From Pseudomonas viridiflava (GTDB lineage: Bacteria > Pseudomonadota > Gammaproteobacteria > Pseudomonadales > Pseudomonadaceae), in contig NZ_UTHA01000205.1 in assembly GCF_900582195.1 (NCBI RefSeq), positions 1 through 64,000 of the forward strand: a stretch of DNA of 64,000 nucleotides, written 5' to 3'. Positions within the stretch are counted from its first letter, which is position 1. Each line of letters starts with the position of its first letter. The notes beneath the pieces were generated by a model. That model was given only the letters and a program-made list of their open reading frames with translations. It did not search any database and had not been told where the DNA came from. Both the position numbers and the translations under genes were made by a program. This document shows, piece after piece, positions 52,674 through 61,337 of this stretch.

Positions 52674-53453
52674 ATGAAGAAGCTAGTGATGTTCGGTGCC
52701 CTGGCACTGTCGATGTTGTCCCTGACCGCCGTGGCCGAAGACGCCAAGCCGATCCGCATCGGTATCGAAGCCGGTTACCCGCCATTCTCGATGAAAACCC
52801 CTGACGGCAAACTCACCGGTTTCGACGTCGATATCGGCGATGCGCTGTGCGCGCAGATGAAAGTCAAATGCACCTGGGTCGAGCAGGAATTCGATGGCCT
52901 GATCCCGGCGCTGAAAGTGAAGAAGATCGACGCGATTCTGTCGTCGATGACTATCACTGATGACCGCAAGAAGAACGTCGATTTCACCATCAAGTACTAC
53001 CACACCCCGGCGCGCTTCGTGATGAAGGAAGGCTCCGGTGTCAAAGACCCGCTGACCGAGCTTAAAGGCAAGAAAGTCGGTGTGCTGCGTGCCAGTACCC
53101 ACGACCGTTACGCCACCGAAGTGCTGGTGCCGGCCGGGATCGACCTGGTGCGTTACGGTTCGCAGCAGGAAGCCAACCTCGACATGGTTTCCGGGCGTAT
53201 CGACGCGATGCTGGCCGACTCGGTCAACCTGAGTGACGGTTTCCTGAAAACCGACGCCGGCAAAGGTTTTGAATTCGTTGGCCCGACTTACGAAGACGCC
53301 AAGTACTTCGGCGGCGGCGCCGGGATTGCGGTGCGCAAGGGCGATACCGCGCTGGCCGAGCAATTCAACAAAGCCATCACCGAAATCCGCGCCAATGGCG
53401 AGTACAAGAAAGTCCAGGACAAGTACTTCGACTTTGATGTGTACGGCCATTAA
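52674..53453 (+). CDS. Basic amino acid ABC transporter substrate-binding protein (AotJ/ArgT-like)
   Basis: A 259-residue periplasmic protein with signal peptide 1-21. IRIGIEAGYPPFSMKTPDGKLTGFDVDIGDALC, TWVEQEFDGLIPALKVKKIDAI and the late FDVYGH are those of lysine/arginine/ornithine-binding proteins. It is followed directly by a strong terminator, and no permease or ATPase gene is adjacent, so it must use another transporter's membrane parts. CAGGAG lies 8 bases before the ATG. Confidence 0.9.
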   Translation: MKKLVMFGALALSMLSLTAVAEDAKPIRIGIEAGYPPFSMKTPDGKLTGFDVDIGDALCAQMKVKCTWVEQEFDGLIPALKVKKIDAILSSMTITDDRKKNVDFTIKYYHTPARFVMKEGSGVKDPLTELKGKKVGVLRASTHDRYATEVLVPAGIDLVRYGSQQEANLDMVSGRIDAMLADSVNLSDGFLKTDAGKGFEFVGPTYEDAKYFGGGAGIAVRKGDTALAEQFNKAITEIRANGEYKKVQDKYFDFDVYGH

Positions 53454-53463
53454 TACGCCGTAG

Positions 53464-53501
53464 AAAAAAGTGGCCCCGTTTGCGCGGTGGCCACTTTTTT
53501 T
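53464..53501 (+). terminator. Intrinsic terminator
   Basis: AAAAAAGTGGCC and GGCCACTTTTTT form a 12-bp stem with a T-run, 10 bp after the binding-protein gene. Confidence 0.93.
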
Positions 53502-53530
53502 ATGCTTTCTTTCTACAGATGGAGATCCCT

Positions 53531-53618
53531 GTGGGAGCGAGCTAGCTCGCGAATTCGGTTTAACATTCAACATCTTTATTGACTGTCAAATTGCATTCGC
53601 GAGCAAGCTCGCTCCCAC
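53531..53618. repeat. REP doublet, inward arrangement
   Basis: Inverted pair; the left copy reads AGCTAGCT in place of AGCTTGCT. Confidence 0.93.
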
Positions 53619-53663
53619 AGGGATCTCATTGATCCAGATCTACCAGACTGCAGGAGATTTTCC

Positions 53664-54776
53664 ATGCAACGCATCGACCATGTTCTGCCCTGGAGCCACT
53701 TGGGCAGCGAGCGCTCGCTCAGTGTGTTTCGCTACGGCGCGGGCACCCGCAAGGTGTACATCCAGGCCAGCCTGCACGCCGATGAACTGCCGGGCATGCG
53801 CACCGCATGGGAACTCAAGCAACGCCTCAATGAACTCGAACAGCAAGGCCGCTTGCAGGGCGTGATCGAGTTGGTGCCAGTCGCCAATCCGATCGGCCTC
53901 GATCAACACGTGCAAGGCGCGCACATGGGCCGCTTCGAACTGGGCAGCGGCAAGAATTTCAACCGCGCTTTCGTCGAACTCAGCGCGCCGGTCGGGGCAA
54001 TGATCGGTGAGCGTCTGGGTGCGGATGCTGAAGCCAACGTGGCGCTGATCCGTCAAGCCATGGGCCAGGTGTTCGATGAGCTGCCGGCCCCGGCCTCGCA
54101 ACTGCAAGCGTTGCATCGTTTGTTGCTGCGCCATGCCTGCGATGCTGACATCACCCTCGATCTGCATTGTGATTTCGACGCGGCGATTCACTTGTACGCG
54201 CTGCCGCAGCACTGGCCACGGTGGCAATCGCTGGCGGCACGTTTGAAGGCCGGCGTGGCGCTGCTGTGTGAAGATTCCGGCGGCAGCTCGTTCGATGAAT
54301 CCTGCTCGACGCCGTGGCTGCGTCTGGCGCGGGCATTTCCCAATGCTGCAATTCCGGCGGCGAACCTCGCGACCACGCTGGAACTGGGCAGCATGGGCGA
54401 CACCCGGGTCGATCAGGCTCAGGCCAACTGTGAGGCGATCCTCGGTTTCCTCGCCGAGCAGGGTTTCATCAGCGGCGAATGGCCGGCGGCACCAAGCGAG
54501 TGCTGCGAAGGCCTGCCGTTCGAAGGCACCGAATACCTGTTCGCACCGCACCATGGCGTGGTGAGTTTTCTGCGCAATGCCGGCGAGTGGGTGGAGCAGG
54601 GCGATGCGCTGTTCGAGGTGGTCGATCCGTTGCAGGATCGCGTGACCACTGTTCGTGCCGGCACCAGTGGCGTGTTGTTTGCGCTGGATCGTGGGCGCTA
54701 CACCGAGCCGGGGATCTGGCAAGCGAAAGTGGCGGGGCGGGTGGCGTTTCGGACGGGCAAACTGACCAACGACTGA
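53664..54776 (+). CDS. Succinylglutamate desuccinylase/aspartoacylase-family protein (AotO-like)
   Basis: A 370-residue M14-type metallo-deacylase. The first zinc ligands are His38 and Glu41 in IQASLHADELPGM; the third is in DITLDLHCDF. LVPVANPIGLDQHV and the C-terminal biotinyl-like beta domain are as in the group that includes the aot-operon protein AotO of P. aeruginosa. It lies after the basic-amino-acid binding protein, as in aot, but behind a terminator and REP. AGGAG is 9 bases before the ATG. Confidence 0.88.
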   Translation: MQRIDHVLPWSHLGSERSLSVFRYGAGTRKVYIQASLHADELPGMRTAWELKQRLNELEQQGRLQGVIELVPVANPIGLDQHVQGAHMGRFELGSGKNFNRAFVELSAPVGAMIGERLGADAEANVALIRQAMGQVFDELPAPASQLQALHRLLLRHACDADITLDLHCDFDAAIHLYALPQHWPRWQSLAARLKAGVALLCEDSGGSSFDESCSTPWLRLARAFPNAAIPAANLATTLELGSMGDTRVDQAQANCEAILGFLAEQGFISGEWPAAPSECCEGLPFEGTEYLFAPHHGVVSFLRNAGEWVEQGDALFEVVDPLQDRVTTVRAGTSGVLFALDRGRYTEPGIWQAKVAGRVAFRTGKLTND

Positions 54777-54803
54777 CGGATCTTCACTGGATTCACCGGC
54801 CCT

Positions 54804-54869
54804 TTCGCGAGCAAGCTCGCTCCCACAGGGGAATGTATTTCCAATGTGGGTGCGAGCTTGCTCGCGAAG
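54804..54869. repeat. REP doublet, outward arrangement
   Basis: TTCGCGAGCAAGCTCGCTCC and GTGGGTGCGAGCTTGCTCGC, ends outward, between co-directional genes. Confidence 0.9.
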
Positions 54870-54955
54870 GGGCCATCAGCAGCACCCAACATGTTGATCC
54901 ACGCCGCAGGATGTTAGGCTGCCCCCGAACCCGACATTCCGTGAAGGAAGGCTCT

Positions 54956-55672
54956 ATGTTGAAGGTCTTTGCTCTCTTGACCCTGCTGGCGTCCACCGCC
55001 GTACAGGCGCAAACCACGCTGCAATCCGATCTGCCGCTCAAGTACCTCGAACAGGTGCACGCCGACGCCGAAGCGCGTCCGCTGGTGATTTTCCTGCACG
55101 GTTACGGCAGTAACGAAGCCGATCTGATCGGCATGAAATTCCAGCTGCCGGCGCAATACAACTACCTGTCGGTGCAGGCGCCGTTGTCGTTGGGCGAAGG
55201 GCGTTTTCAGTGGTTTCGCAAGAAAGGTGAAGGTGCCTACAACGGCGAGACCGATGATCTGAAGGTCAGTGGCCAGAAGCTGCGCGACTTTATCGCGCAA
55301 GCAGCGCAGAAATATCACACCACCCCGGACAAGGTGTACCTGATCGGCTTCAGCCAGGGCGCGATGATGACCTACGAGGTCGGGCTGCGGCCGCCCGTCG
55401 CCGTTGGCGGAATCGCGGCGTTGAGCGGGCGTTTGTTGCCGGTGTTGAAGGCTGAACTCAAGGCCGAGCAGCAGCCGTTGCCACTGAGCATCTTTATCGG
55501 CCACGGCACGGCCGATGATCCGGTGCCGTATAAAAACGGCACCGAGGCTAACGCTCAGTTACAGAAACTCGGCTACAAACCGCAGTTCCACGCCTATCCC
55601 GGCGTTGGCCACAGTATCAGTGCGGCCGAGCTGCGCGATTTGAATGGCTGGCTGCAGCAGCTCAATCCTTGA
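54956..55672 (+). CDS. Secreted alpha/beta-hydrolase (esterase/phospholipase)
   Basis: A 238-residue precursor with signal peptide 1-18 (AVQA). Oxyanion motif FLHGYGSN, nucleophile Ser133 in GFSQG, acid in DDPVPY and His in GVGHSIS give the triad of the carboxylesterase/lysophospholipase-2 group. Being exported, it probably acts on periplasmic or external esters. Its 3' end overlaps the convergent gene by 11 bp. GAAGGAAGG precedes ATG 54956. Confidence 0.9.
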   Translation: MLKVFALLTLLASTAVQAQTTLQSDLPLKYLEQVHADAEARPLVIFLHGYGSNEADLIGMKFQLPAQYNYLSVQAPLSLGEGRFQWFRKKGEGAYNGETDDLKVSGQKLRDFIAQAAQKYHTTPDKVYLIGFSQGAMMTYEVGLRPPVAVGGIAALSGRLLPVLKAELKAEQQPLPLSIFIGHGTADDPVPYKNGTEANAQLQKLGYKPQFHAYPGVGHSISAAELRDLNGWLQQLNP

Positions 55673-56219
55673 GGATGGTTTTCACCAAAGCATCGTGACC
55701 CTTCTTGTCGCTGGCGCGGGAGATCACCTGCACCAGCGCCATCTTCGTGCCGGAGCCGGCCATCAGCGTGGTGTTGAGGGTCTGACCGCCGCCCTGGGTC
55801 GCGGTGCTGTCGACCTGACGCAAACCAAGGCCGGTGCCTTTCTGGGTCAGGCTTTTTTCGCTGAGCTTGTTGAAGTCCGGCAGGGCCTTGCGCTGGTCTT
55901 CGATGAAACTCGACACGCTGCCGTCGAGAAACTGCCCGTCGTTGTCCTTGACGTGCTGGCCTTCGGGGATCTTGTTTTCAGCGGTAATGACTACGGTTTT
56001 TGTGGCCTCGTTGGTGTACATCGTGCCCGTGGTCCCGCTCGGGCTGGTCGGCAGCGGGTCGGCGACGAAACCTTTAGGCAGCACAAAAGTAAACTTGCCC
56101 TCGAGCATCGAGACTTTTTCGGCGGAGGCTTTTTCCTTGGCCGCTTGCGCGTGGAGGGCGCCGAAACCGGCGAGGGCCGCCACCAGCAGAACGACGGCTT
56201 TTTTGCTCAACAATGACAT
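55662..56219 (-). CDS. Secreted hypothetical protein
   Basis: A 185-residue precursor with signal peptide 1-25 (LHAQA). The mature protein begins with a Lys/Ala/Ser-rich linker followed by a beta-rich domain (MLEGKFTFVLPKGFVADPLP, TVVITAENKIPEG) with a DcrB/Mog1-like rhythm, including SSFIEDQRKALPDF and MALVQVISRASDKKGHDALV. No cysteine. Location periplasmic. A GGAGAT box lies upstream. Family not certain. Confidence 0.75.
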   Translation of the reverse strand: MSLLSKKAVVLLVAALAGFGALHAQAAKEKASAEKVSMLEGKFTFVLPKGFVADPLPTSPSGTTGTMYTNEATKTVVITAENKIPEGQHVKDNDGQFLDGSVSSFIEDQRKALPDFNKLSEKSLTQKGTGLGLRQVDSTATQGGGQTLNTTLMAGSGTKMALVQVISRASDKKGHDALVKTILKD

Positions 56220-56303
56220 GTGAATCTCCGGAGGATGGTCGCGCGAGGCGGGCGATCATCCCACGGAGGGGGCAGGGCGTTCCAGCGCGAATCGTCTGAG
56301 CGG

Positions 56304-57077
56304 TTACTGCGCCTGCGCTTTCGCCAACGGACGAGCCAGCAGGCGTTTGGTCACGCCGAGCATGGCCACCGACACCGCGACACCGACGGCAAATCCACCC
56401 AGCCCCATGCTCGGCAACGTCAGTGCCGAGACCAGACAAAACGCCGAGAACGAATACATGCCGGTCGCCGTCGCCCGTAACAATGCGGCGGTAAATGCCG
56501 GGCCGCGAGTCTGTTGCGAGAACACCGCCATGACGCTGCCGAGCACCGGGAACACCGCAAGCAAACCGCTCCAGCGCTCGCCGACGGTGCTGGCGAGCAT
56601 CGTCACCACCAGCGTCAACGCGGCACCGGCAATCATCCGCCAGATCAGTTTGTCCGACTTCGGCGCCGGGCCGTTCAGCACCGGCTGCACCGCAGGAAAC
56701 AGATACGGCGATGCCAGCAACGCAATAGCCGCCGCCAACACAGAGAATGGCAAGGACGCTGGAATCAATGACAGCACCCAAGCGATCACGGCCCAGACCG
56801 ACAACGACGCGGTCAGCGCCAACGGCCAGTTCGCTCGCTGCGCAACCTGCGCGTAGGTGATGCAAAACGCAATCATCGCGAACATCGCCGATAACGCCGC
56901 CACCGCCGATTTCGCGGCAAACGCCGAACCCTGCTCGATGGCGAGGAAAAACAGAATCGGCCCGACCACCACCGGCAACCCCGACAGCCACCCGGCCACG
57001 CTCGGCCCCCAGCGTTTGCCCGCCAGGGAAATCAGCAGCAGAAATCCGGGAATCAGCAGCAGTTTTAGGATCAGCAC
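56304..57077 (-). CDS. Conserved inner-membrane protein
   Basis: A 257-residue protein with eight to ten hydrophobic segments and almost no soluble loop. The first half contains GPSVAGWLSGLPVVVGPILFFLAIEQG, and the second WSGLLAVFPVLGSVMAVFSQQTRG, which look like two related halves in inverted topology. The layout suggests a small transporter or a GlpM-like protein; no family is assigned. GGAGA lies 6 bases before ATG 57077. Confidence 0.75.
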   Translation of the reverse strand: MLILKLLLIPGFLLLISLAGKRWGPSVAGWLSGLPVVVGPILFFLAIEQGSAFAAKSAVAALSAMFAMIAFCITYAQVAQRANWPLALTASLSVWAVIAWVLSLIPASLPFSVLAAAIALLASPYLFPAVQPVLNGPAPKSDKLIWRMIAGAALTLVVTMLASTVGERWSGLLAVFPVLGSVMAVFSQQTRGPAFTAALLRATATGMYSFSAFCLVSALTLPSMGLGGFAVGVAVSVAMLGVTKRLLARPLAKAQAQ

Positions 57078-57224
57078 GCAGGAGTCTCCATCCGTTGAAG
57101 GTTCGCCACGTTAGCATTGTCGTTAGGCGATTGCTGCCTATGTGCGCAGTTTTTGTATACAAAGTGCCGGCGACGATACCCGGCTATGCTTTGACTATCA
57201 GGGCTTGCCGGAGTCGATGCCGCG

Positions 57225-57761
57225 ATGAACAGAACACCGAAGGTGTTGCGGGGATGCTGCGGCATCGGCTTGTGGGCACTATTGCTGACGCCAACCTGGG
57301 CCAATTGGCAGGACGCCGTGCCCGGCGCGCAAATCATCGGCACCGGCGATTTCAGCGTATTTGGTTTCGATGTCTACAACGCGCGTCTGTGGAGCGCCGC
57401 GCGGCCCTTGGTCGACGACCAGCCGTTTGCGCTGGAGCTGATCTACCGCCGCAATATCTCCCGCGACGACCTGGTCAAGGCCAGCGTCGATGAAATCAAA
57501 CGGCTGGCCGGTGCCCGCATCAGCCCGGCGCAATTGGCCGGTTGGCAGATTCAGATGCAGCAATCGTTCGTCGATGTGCAGGCCGGTACGCGGATTACTG
57601 GTGTTTATCTGCCGGGGCAGGGCGCGCGGTTTTTTGTTGGTCAGCAATTGCAGCATGAGATCAATGACCCGCTGTTTGCCCGGGCGTTTTTTGATATCTG
57701 GCTTGATCCGCGCACACGCAGTCCGGAGTTGCGCGAGCAGTTATTGGGGGTGAGTCGATAG
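57225..57761 (+). CDS. Chalcone isomerase-like periplasmic protein
   Basis: A 178-residue precursor with a signal peptide (about 1-26, ending TWAN). The beta-rich mature domain (GTGDFSVFGFDVYNARLW, FALELIYRRNISRDDLVKAS, INDPLFARAFFDIWLD) fits the chalcone-isomerase-like family found in bacteria, which lacks plant enzyme residues and has no known reaction. It is 72 bp before mntH on the same strand. Confidence 0.85.
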   Translation: MNRTPKVLRGCCGIGLWALLLTPTWANWQDAVPGAQIIGTGDFSVFGFDVYNARLWSAARPLVDDQPFALELIYRRNISRDDLVKASVDEIKRLAGARISPAQLAGWQIQMQQSFVDVQAGTRITGVYLPGQGARFFVGQQLQHEINDPLFARAFFDIWLDPRTRSPELREQLLGVSR

Positions 57762-57833
57762 ATTTTTTTGCGCTTCAAGGCTCGGGCGGAAACCTCTAAG
57801 CTGCGTCTTTCCGACTTGTTTCTGGATGTGTGC

Positions 57834-59153
57834 GTGAAATTCAGTTTGCCCAGAATTGCCACCGCGCCGTTTTGCCCGCCGGAAGTGGCTGGCAGTGTTG
57901 CGGTGGATCCCAATGCCTCGTTCTTCAAACGCGTGCTGTGCTTCGCCGGCCCCGGATTGCTGGTGTCGATCGGTTACATGGATCCCGGTAACTGGGCCAC
58001 GGCCATCGAGGCCGGTTCACGTTTCGGTTACAGCCTGTTGTTTGTGGTGTTGCTGGCGAGTCTGGCGGGCATGGTCGTGCAGTGTCTGTGTTCGCGGCTG
58101 GGCATCGCCACCGGCCGCGATCTGGCGCAACTGTCCCGCGAGCGCTACAGCACGCCCACCGCGCGCTTGCAGTGGGTATTGGCGGAAATCTCGATCATCG
58201 CCACAGACCTCGCTGAAGTACTTGGTTGTGCGCTGGCGTTTCACTTGTTGCTCGGCTGTTCGCTGACCTTCGGCATTGCCCTGACGGCGTTCGATACCTT
58301 GCTGGTACTGGCCCTGCAAAATCGCGGTTTCCGCCGTCTGGAAGCGATCATGCTGGTATTGGTCGCAACCATTGGCGCGTGCTTCTTCGTCGAACTCCTG
58401 TTGATCAAACCTTATTGGCCGGACGTCGCCCAGGGTTTCAAACCATCGCTGGCGGCGATCAGCGAGGCGGCGCCGTTGTACCTGGCGATCGGTATTCTCG
58501 GCGCGACGGTGATGCCGCATAACCTCTATCTGCACACCTCGATCGTGCAGACGCGGATGATCGGCAAGGACCTGGCGAGCAAGCAGGACGCGGTGAAACT
58601 GGCGCGCATCGACACTATCGGTTCGCTGGCGTTGGCGTTGCTGGTCAATGCGGCGATCCTGATCCTCGCCGCGGCGGCGTTTCACCAGTCCGGGCACACC
58701 GATGTGGTCGACATCCAGGACGCCTACCACTTGCTCGATCCGCTGGTGGGCGGGGCGTTGGCCAGTGTGTTGTTCGGCGTCGCGCTGCTGGCGTCGGGGC
58801 AGAGTTCGACCTTCACCGGCACCATCGCCGGGCAAGTGATCATGGAGGGGTACCTGAACCTGCGGATCCCGTGCTGGCAGCGGCGTTTGATTACTCGTGG
58901 ACTGGCGTTGATTCCGGCGTTTATCGGCGTGTGGCTGATGGGCGATAACGCGATCGGGAAGTTGCTGGTGTTGAGTCAGGTGGTGTTGAGTCTGCAATTG
59001 CCGTTTGCCTTGTATCCCCTGATCCGCATGACCAATGATCAAAAACTGATGGGGCCGTTTGTGAACCGCTGGCCGACACGGGTGTTGGCTTGGGGGTTGT
59101 TTGTGGTGATCAGTGGCGCGAATAGCTGGTTGATTTTGCAGTGGGCGGTTTGA
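57834..59153 (+). CDS. mntH: Nramp-family Mn2+/divalent metal transporter
   Basis: A 439-residue inner-membrane proton-coupled importer of manganese. Metal-binding motifs are DPGNWAT in helix 1 and MPHNLYLHT in helix 6, both intact. About 11 helices. The start is GTG 57834 (VKFSLPRIATAPFCPPEV), which puts the usual cytoplasmic N-terminus before helix 1; upstream in-frame codons run into the end of the previous gene's spacer. No MntR or Fur site was recognised. Confidence 0.92.
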   Translation: MKFSLPRIATAPFCPPEVAGSVAVDPNASFFKRVLCFAGPGLLVSIGYMDPGNWATAIEAGSRFGYSLLFVVLLASLAGMVVQCLCSRLGIATGRDLAQLSRERYSTPTARLQWVLAEISIIATDLAEVLGCALAFHLLLGCSLTFGIALTAFDTLLVLALQNRGFRRLEAIMLVLVATIGACFFVELLLIKPYWPDVAQGFKPSLAAISEAAPLYLAIGILGATVMPHNLYLHTSIVQTRMIGKDLASKQDAVKLARIDTIGSLALALLVNAAILILAAAAFHQSGHTDVVDIQDAYHLLDPLVGGALASVLFGVALLASGQSSTFTGTIAGQVIMEGYLNLRIPCWQRRLITRGLALIPAFIGVWLMGDNAIGKLLVLSQVVLSLQLPFALYPLIRMTNDQKLMGPFVNRWPTRVLAWGLFVVISGANSWLILQWAV

Positions 59154-59183
59154 GCCATATTTTGCAGTGATTGGGCTGGCCTC

Positions 59184-59275
59184 TTCGCGAGCAAGCTCGC
59201 TCCCACAGGGGTATCGGGTGTGCACACTAATGTGATCACCCGATAACTAATGTGGGAGCGAGCTTGCTCGCGAAG
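59184..59275. repeat. REP doublet, outward arrangement, with inner inverted repeat
   Basis: Outward REP copies enclose a second dyad, TATCGGGTG (59212) and CACCCGATA (59237). Confidence 0.92.
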
Positions 59276-59283
59276 ACGGACTG

Positions 59284-60387
59284 TCAGGCGCCCACGTCGC
59301 TGAACAATGGAATGCGCCCATTGAGCGAAGGCTTGTAGTGCCAATTCAGGCGATTCAGATCGATGCCTTTTGCGAGTATTTCCCGCACCGTCGCCCCGGC
59401 AATACTCATCGCCAACACTTGCCCCGGACACTGATGCCGGCCACTGCCGAAACTGAAACTGCGGCGGTTGGCGCGCTGCGGCAGAAACTGCTCCGGCTGT
59501 TCGTTGAGCGCCGGATCTCGATTGGCCGAGGCCAGCAGCACCAGAATCACATCACCCGCCTTGACGCGCACACCGGCAATCTCGCACGGCGCGGCGACAA
59601 AGCGCCGGGTGTTCTGCACGGGCGGGTCGAAGCGCTGGACTTCGTTGAGTAGGGCTTCGATGGATTCGCTGCGCAGTGCCGGCTGACGACGTAGCGCCAA
59701 CAGCGTGTTGCCGATCAGTCCGGCGCAGGCTTCGAACGTCTGCGAGCAGAGGCCGATCAGGTTGGCGATCAGGATTTCTTCATCGCCGCTAAAGCGCTGC
59801 TGGATCGCGCTGAGCAAATCGCTGGCAGGTTCGGCGAGCAGTTCGATGAAGTAGCCGCGCAGGTGTTCAGCCGCCGCATCTGCTGCGGCCAATTGCAGGT
59901 CATCGCTCAATGGCGACAGGCAGGCGACGAAGTCCGCCGTCAGTTCACTGACCACCCGCGCCTGCGCCGGCGTGAATCCCAGGAGCGCCGCGACCACGCA
60001 CACCGGGCCACGAAACATCGCCTGGTACACGCCGTGCGCATCCGCGGTGATCAACCGCGCGGCGACCAATGCGTTAACTGTGTCAGGGCCGAGCAAGGCC
60101 AACTCTGGTTCGATTGCCGAACGCGGGCAGCGCTGGCGTTCGCCGTCATTCATGCGCATCAGTTGGCCAAAGACTTTGCCGGCCATGCCTTTTGCAATCG
60201 CTTTGGGCACCGGCTCCTGCGCCGGACGTACCCGGCAATCGGGTTGGGCCAACACCGCACACACCGCACGGGCGCTGCTGGCGACCCACAGTTTCAGATC
60301 CGGATGAAACGTCAGTCCACCTGCTGCGCGCAGTTCGGCGTAGTAGGGGTAAGGATCGGCATGTGTTGCAGCGCTGATCGGGTTCAT
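59284..60387 (-). CDS. Cytochrome P450 with non-canonical I helix
   Basis: A 367-residue P450. The haem-ligand loop FSFGSGRHQCPG holds Cys320; the ExxR motif is EVQR (249-252) in NEVQRFDPP. The I-helix motif, usually (A/G)Gx(D/E)TT, aligns with QTFEAC at 216-221: the acid (Glu219) is present but the oxygen-activating Thr is Ala220. It is shorter than most bacterial P450s (~400). No ferredoxin gene is adjacent. ATG 60387 has AAGGA 8 bases upstream. It is divergent from an ArsR-type regulator. Confidence 0.9.
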   Translation of the reverse strand: MNPISAATHADPYPYYAELRAAGGLTFHPDLKLWVASSARAVCAVLAQPDCRVRPAQEPVPKAIAKGMAGKVFGQLMRMNDGERQRCPRSAIEPELALLGPDTVNALVAARLITADAHGVYQAMFRGPVCVVAALLGFTPAQARVVSELTADFVACLSPLSDDLQLAAADAAAEHLRGYFIELLAEPASDLLSAIQQRFSGDEEILIANLIGLCSQTFEACAGLIGNTLLALRRQPALRSESIEALLNEVQRFDPPVQNTRRFVAAPCEIAGVRVKAGDVILVLLASANRDPALNEQPEQFLPQRANRRSFSFGSGRHQCPGQVLAMSIAGATVREILAKGIDLNRLNWHYKPSLNGRIPLFSDVGA

Positions 60388-60466
60388 GGTGTGCATCCTT
60401 GTCGGTGGGGAAAGTGTTGCTACTATCTCCACTGCGCAGCGACGACGATTCGTCCGGGAGCGAACT

Positions 60467-61216
60467 ATGCACGCAGAACATCAGGACATCGGCGTTTCCC
60501 AAGTGGCCGCCGCCATCGCCGAGCCGGCGCGAACAAAAATCCTCTGTTCGCTGATGGACGGCCACGCCCGCACCAGCACCGAGCTGGCGACGATTGCCGA
60601 AGTCAGCGCCTCCACCGCCAGTGTGCACTTGGCGAAACTCAAGGACCTGGCCCTGGTGCGCCTGCATGTGCAGGGCCGCCATCGCTATTACAGCCTCGCC
60701 GATCAGCGGGTGGCACAAGCGCTGGAAGCGCTGATGGTGATCGGCCAGAACGCCGCGCCGACATTCAAGCCTCACACCCCGGATCGCCTGCAATTCGCGC
60801 GCACCTGCTATGACCACATGGCCGGGACGCTGGCGGTGTTGCTGCATGACCGCTTGATCGCAGGCGGTTGGTTGGTGCAGACCGACGAGCAGGTGTATCG
60901 CTTGAGTGATACGGGCGAAGCGTTGTTTGTTGGACTGGGCATCGAAGTGCAGGATTTGACCACCCTGCGCCGCAAGTTTGCCTGCCCGTGCCTGGACTGG
61001 AGCATGCGTCGGCCGCATCTTGGTGGTTCGCTGGGCGCGGCGCTGTTGCAAACGGCCTTGAAGCGCAAGTGGGTGACACAGGATCTGGACAGTCGGGCGT
61101 TGGCGTTTACGGCGGTGGGGCGCAAGGAGATCGGTGCGCGGTTTGGTGTTGAGTGGCCGTTAGAAGCGCAAATCAAAAGATCGCGGCCCTCGTCAGTTCC
61201 TGCCCAATCAATCTAG
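60467..61216 (+). CDS. ArsR-family transcriptional regulator
   Basis: A 249-residue winged-helix regulator: IAEPARTKILCSLMDGHARTSTELATIAEVSASTASVHLAKLK at 18-60 (recognition helix SASTASVHLAKLK), then RHRYYSLAD. No metal-binding cysteine pair in the HTH; a CPCLDW cluster lies near 170. It is divergent from the P450 gene, its probable target, across 79 bp. The last ~12 residues (IKRSRPSSVPAQ) are encoded by an intergenic repeat. Confidence 0.88.
   Translation: MHAEHQDIGVSQVAAAIAEPARTKILCSLMDGHARTSTELATIAEVSASTASVHLAKLKDLALVRLHVQGRHRYYSLADQRVAQALEALMVIGQNAAPTFKPHTPDRLQFARTCYDHMAGTLAVLLHDRLIAGGWLVQTDEQVYRLSDTGEALFVGLGIEVQDLTTLRRKFACPCLDWSMRRPHLGGSLGAALLQTALKRKWVTQDLDSRALAFTAVGRKEIGARFGVEWPLEAQIKRSRPSSVPAQSI
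61172..61205. repeat. Second REP-like family element inside the ArsR 3' end
   Basis: AATCAAAAGATCGCGGCCCT then CGTCAGTTCCTGCCC is an inverted relative of the element at 18324. Confidence 0.55.
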
Positions 61217-61337
61217 GCGCTCATCGCCGGCGGCGATCTTTTTCATTCTGACCTCCTGCCGACGAGGGGTCATCTCTGATCTTGTGCCTGCTCGCCTGAC
61301 CCTATACTGTATATGCAAACAGTATAGAGCCTGCGCC

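Noticed and set aside
58017..59225. 402-codon open frame on the minus strand
   Set aside because: Antisense to mntH; low-complexity Gln/Arg/His composition.
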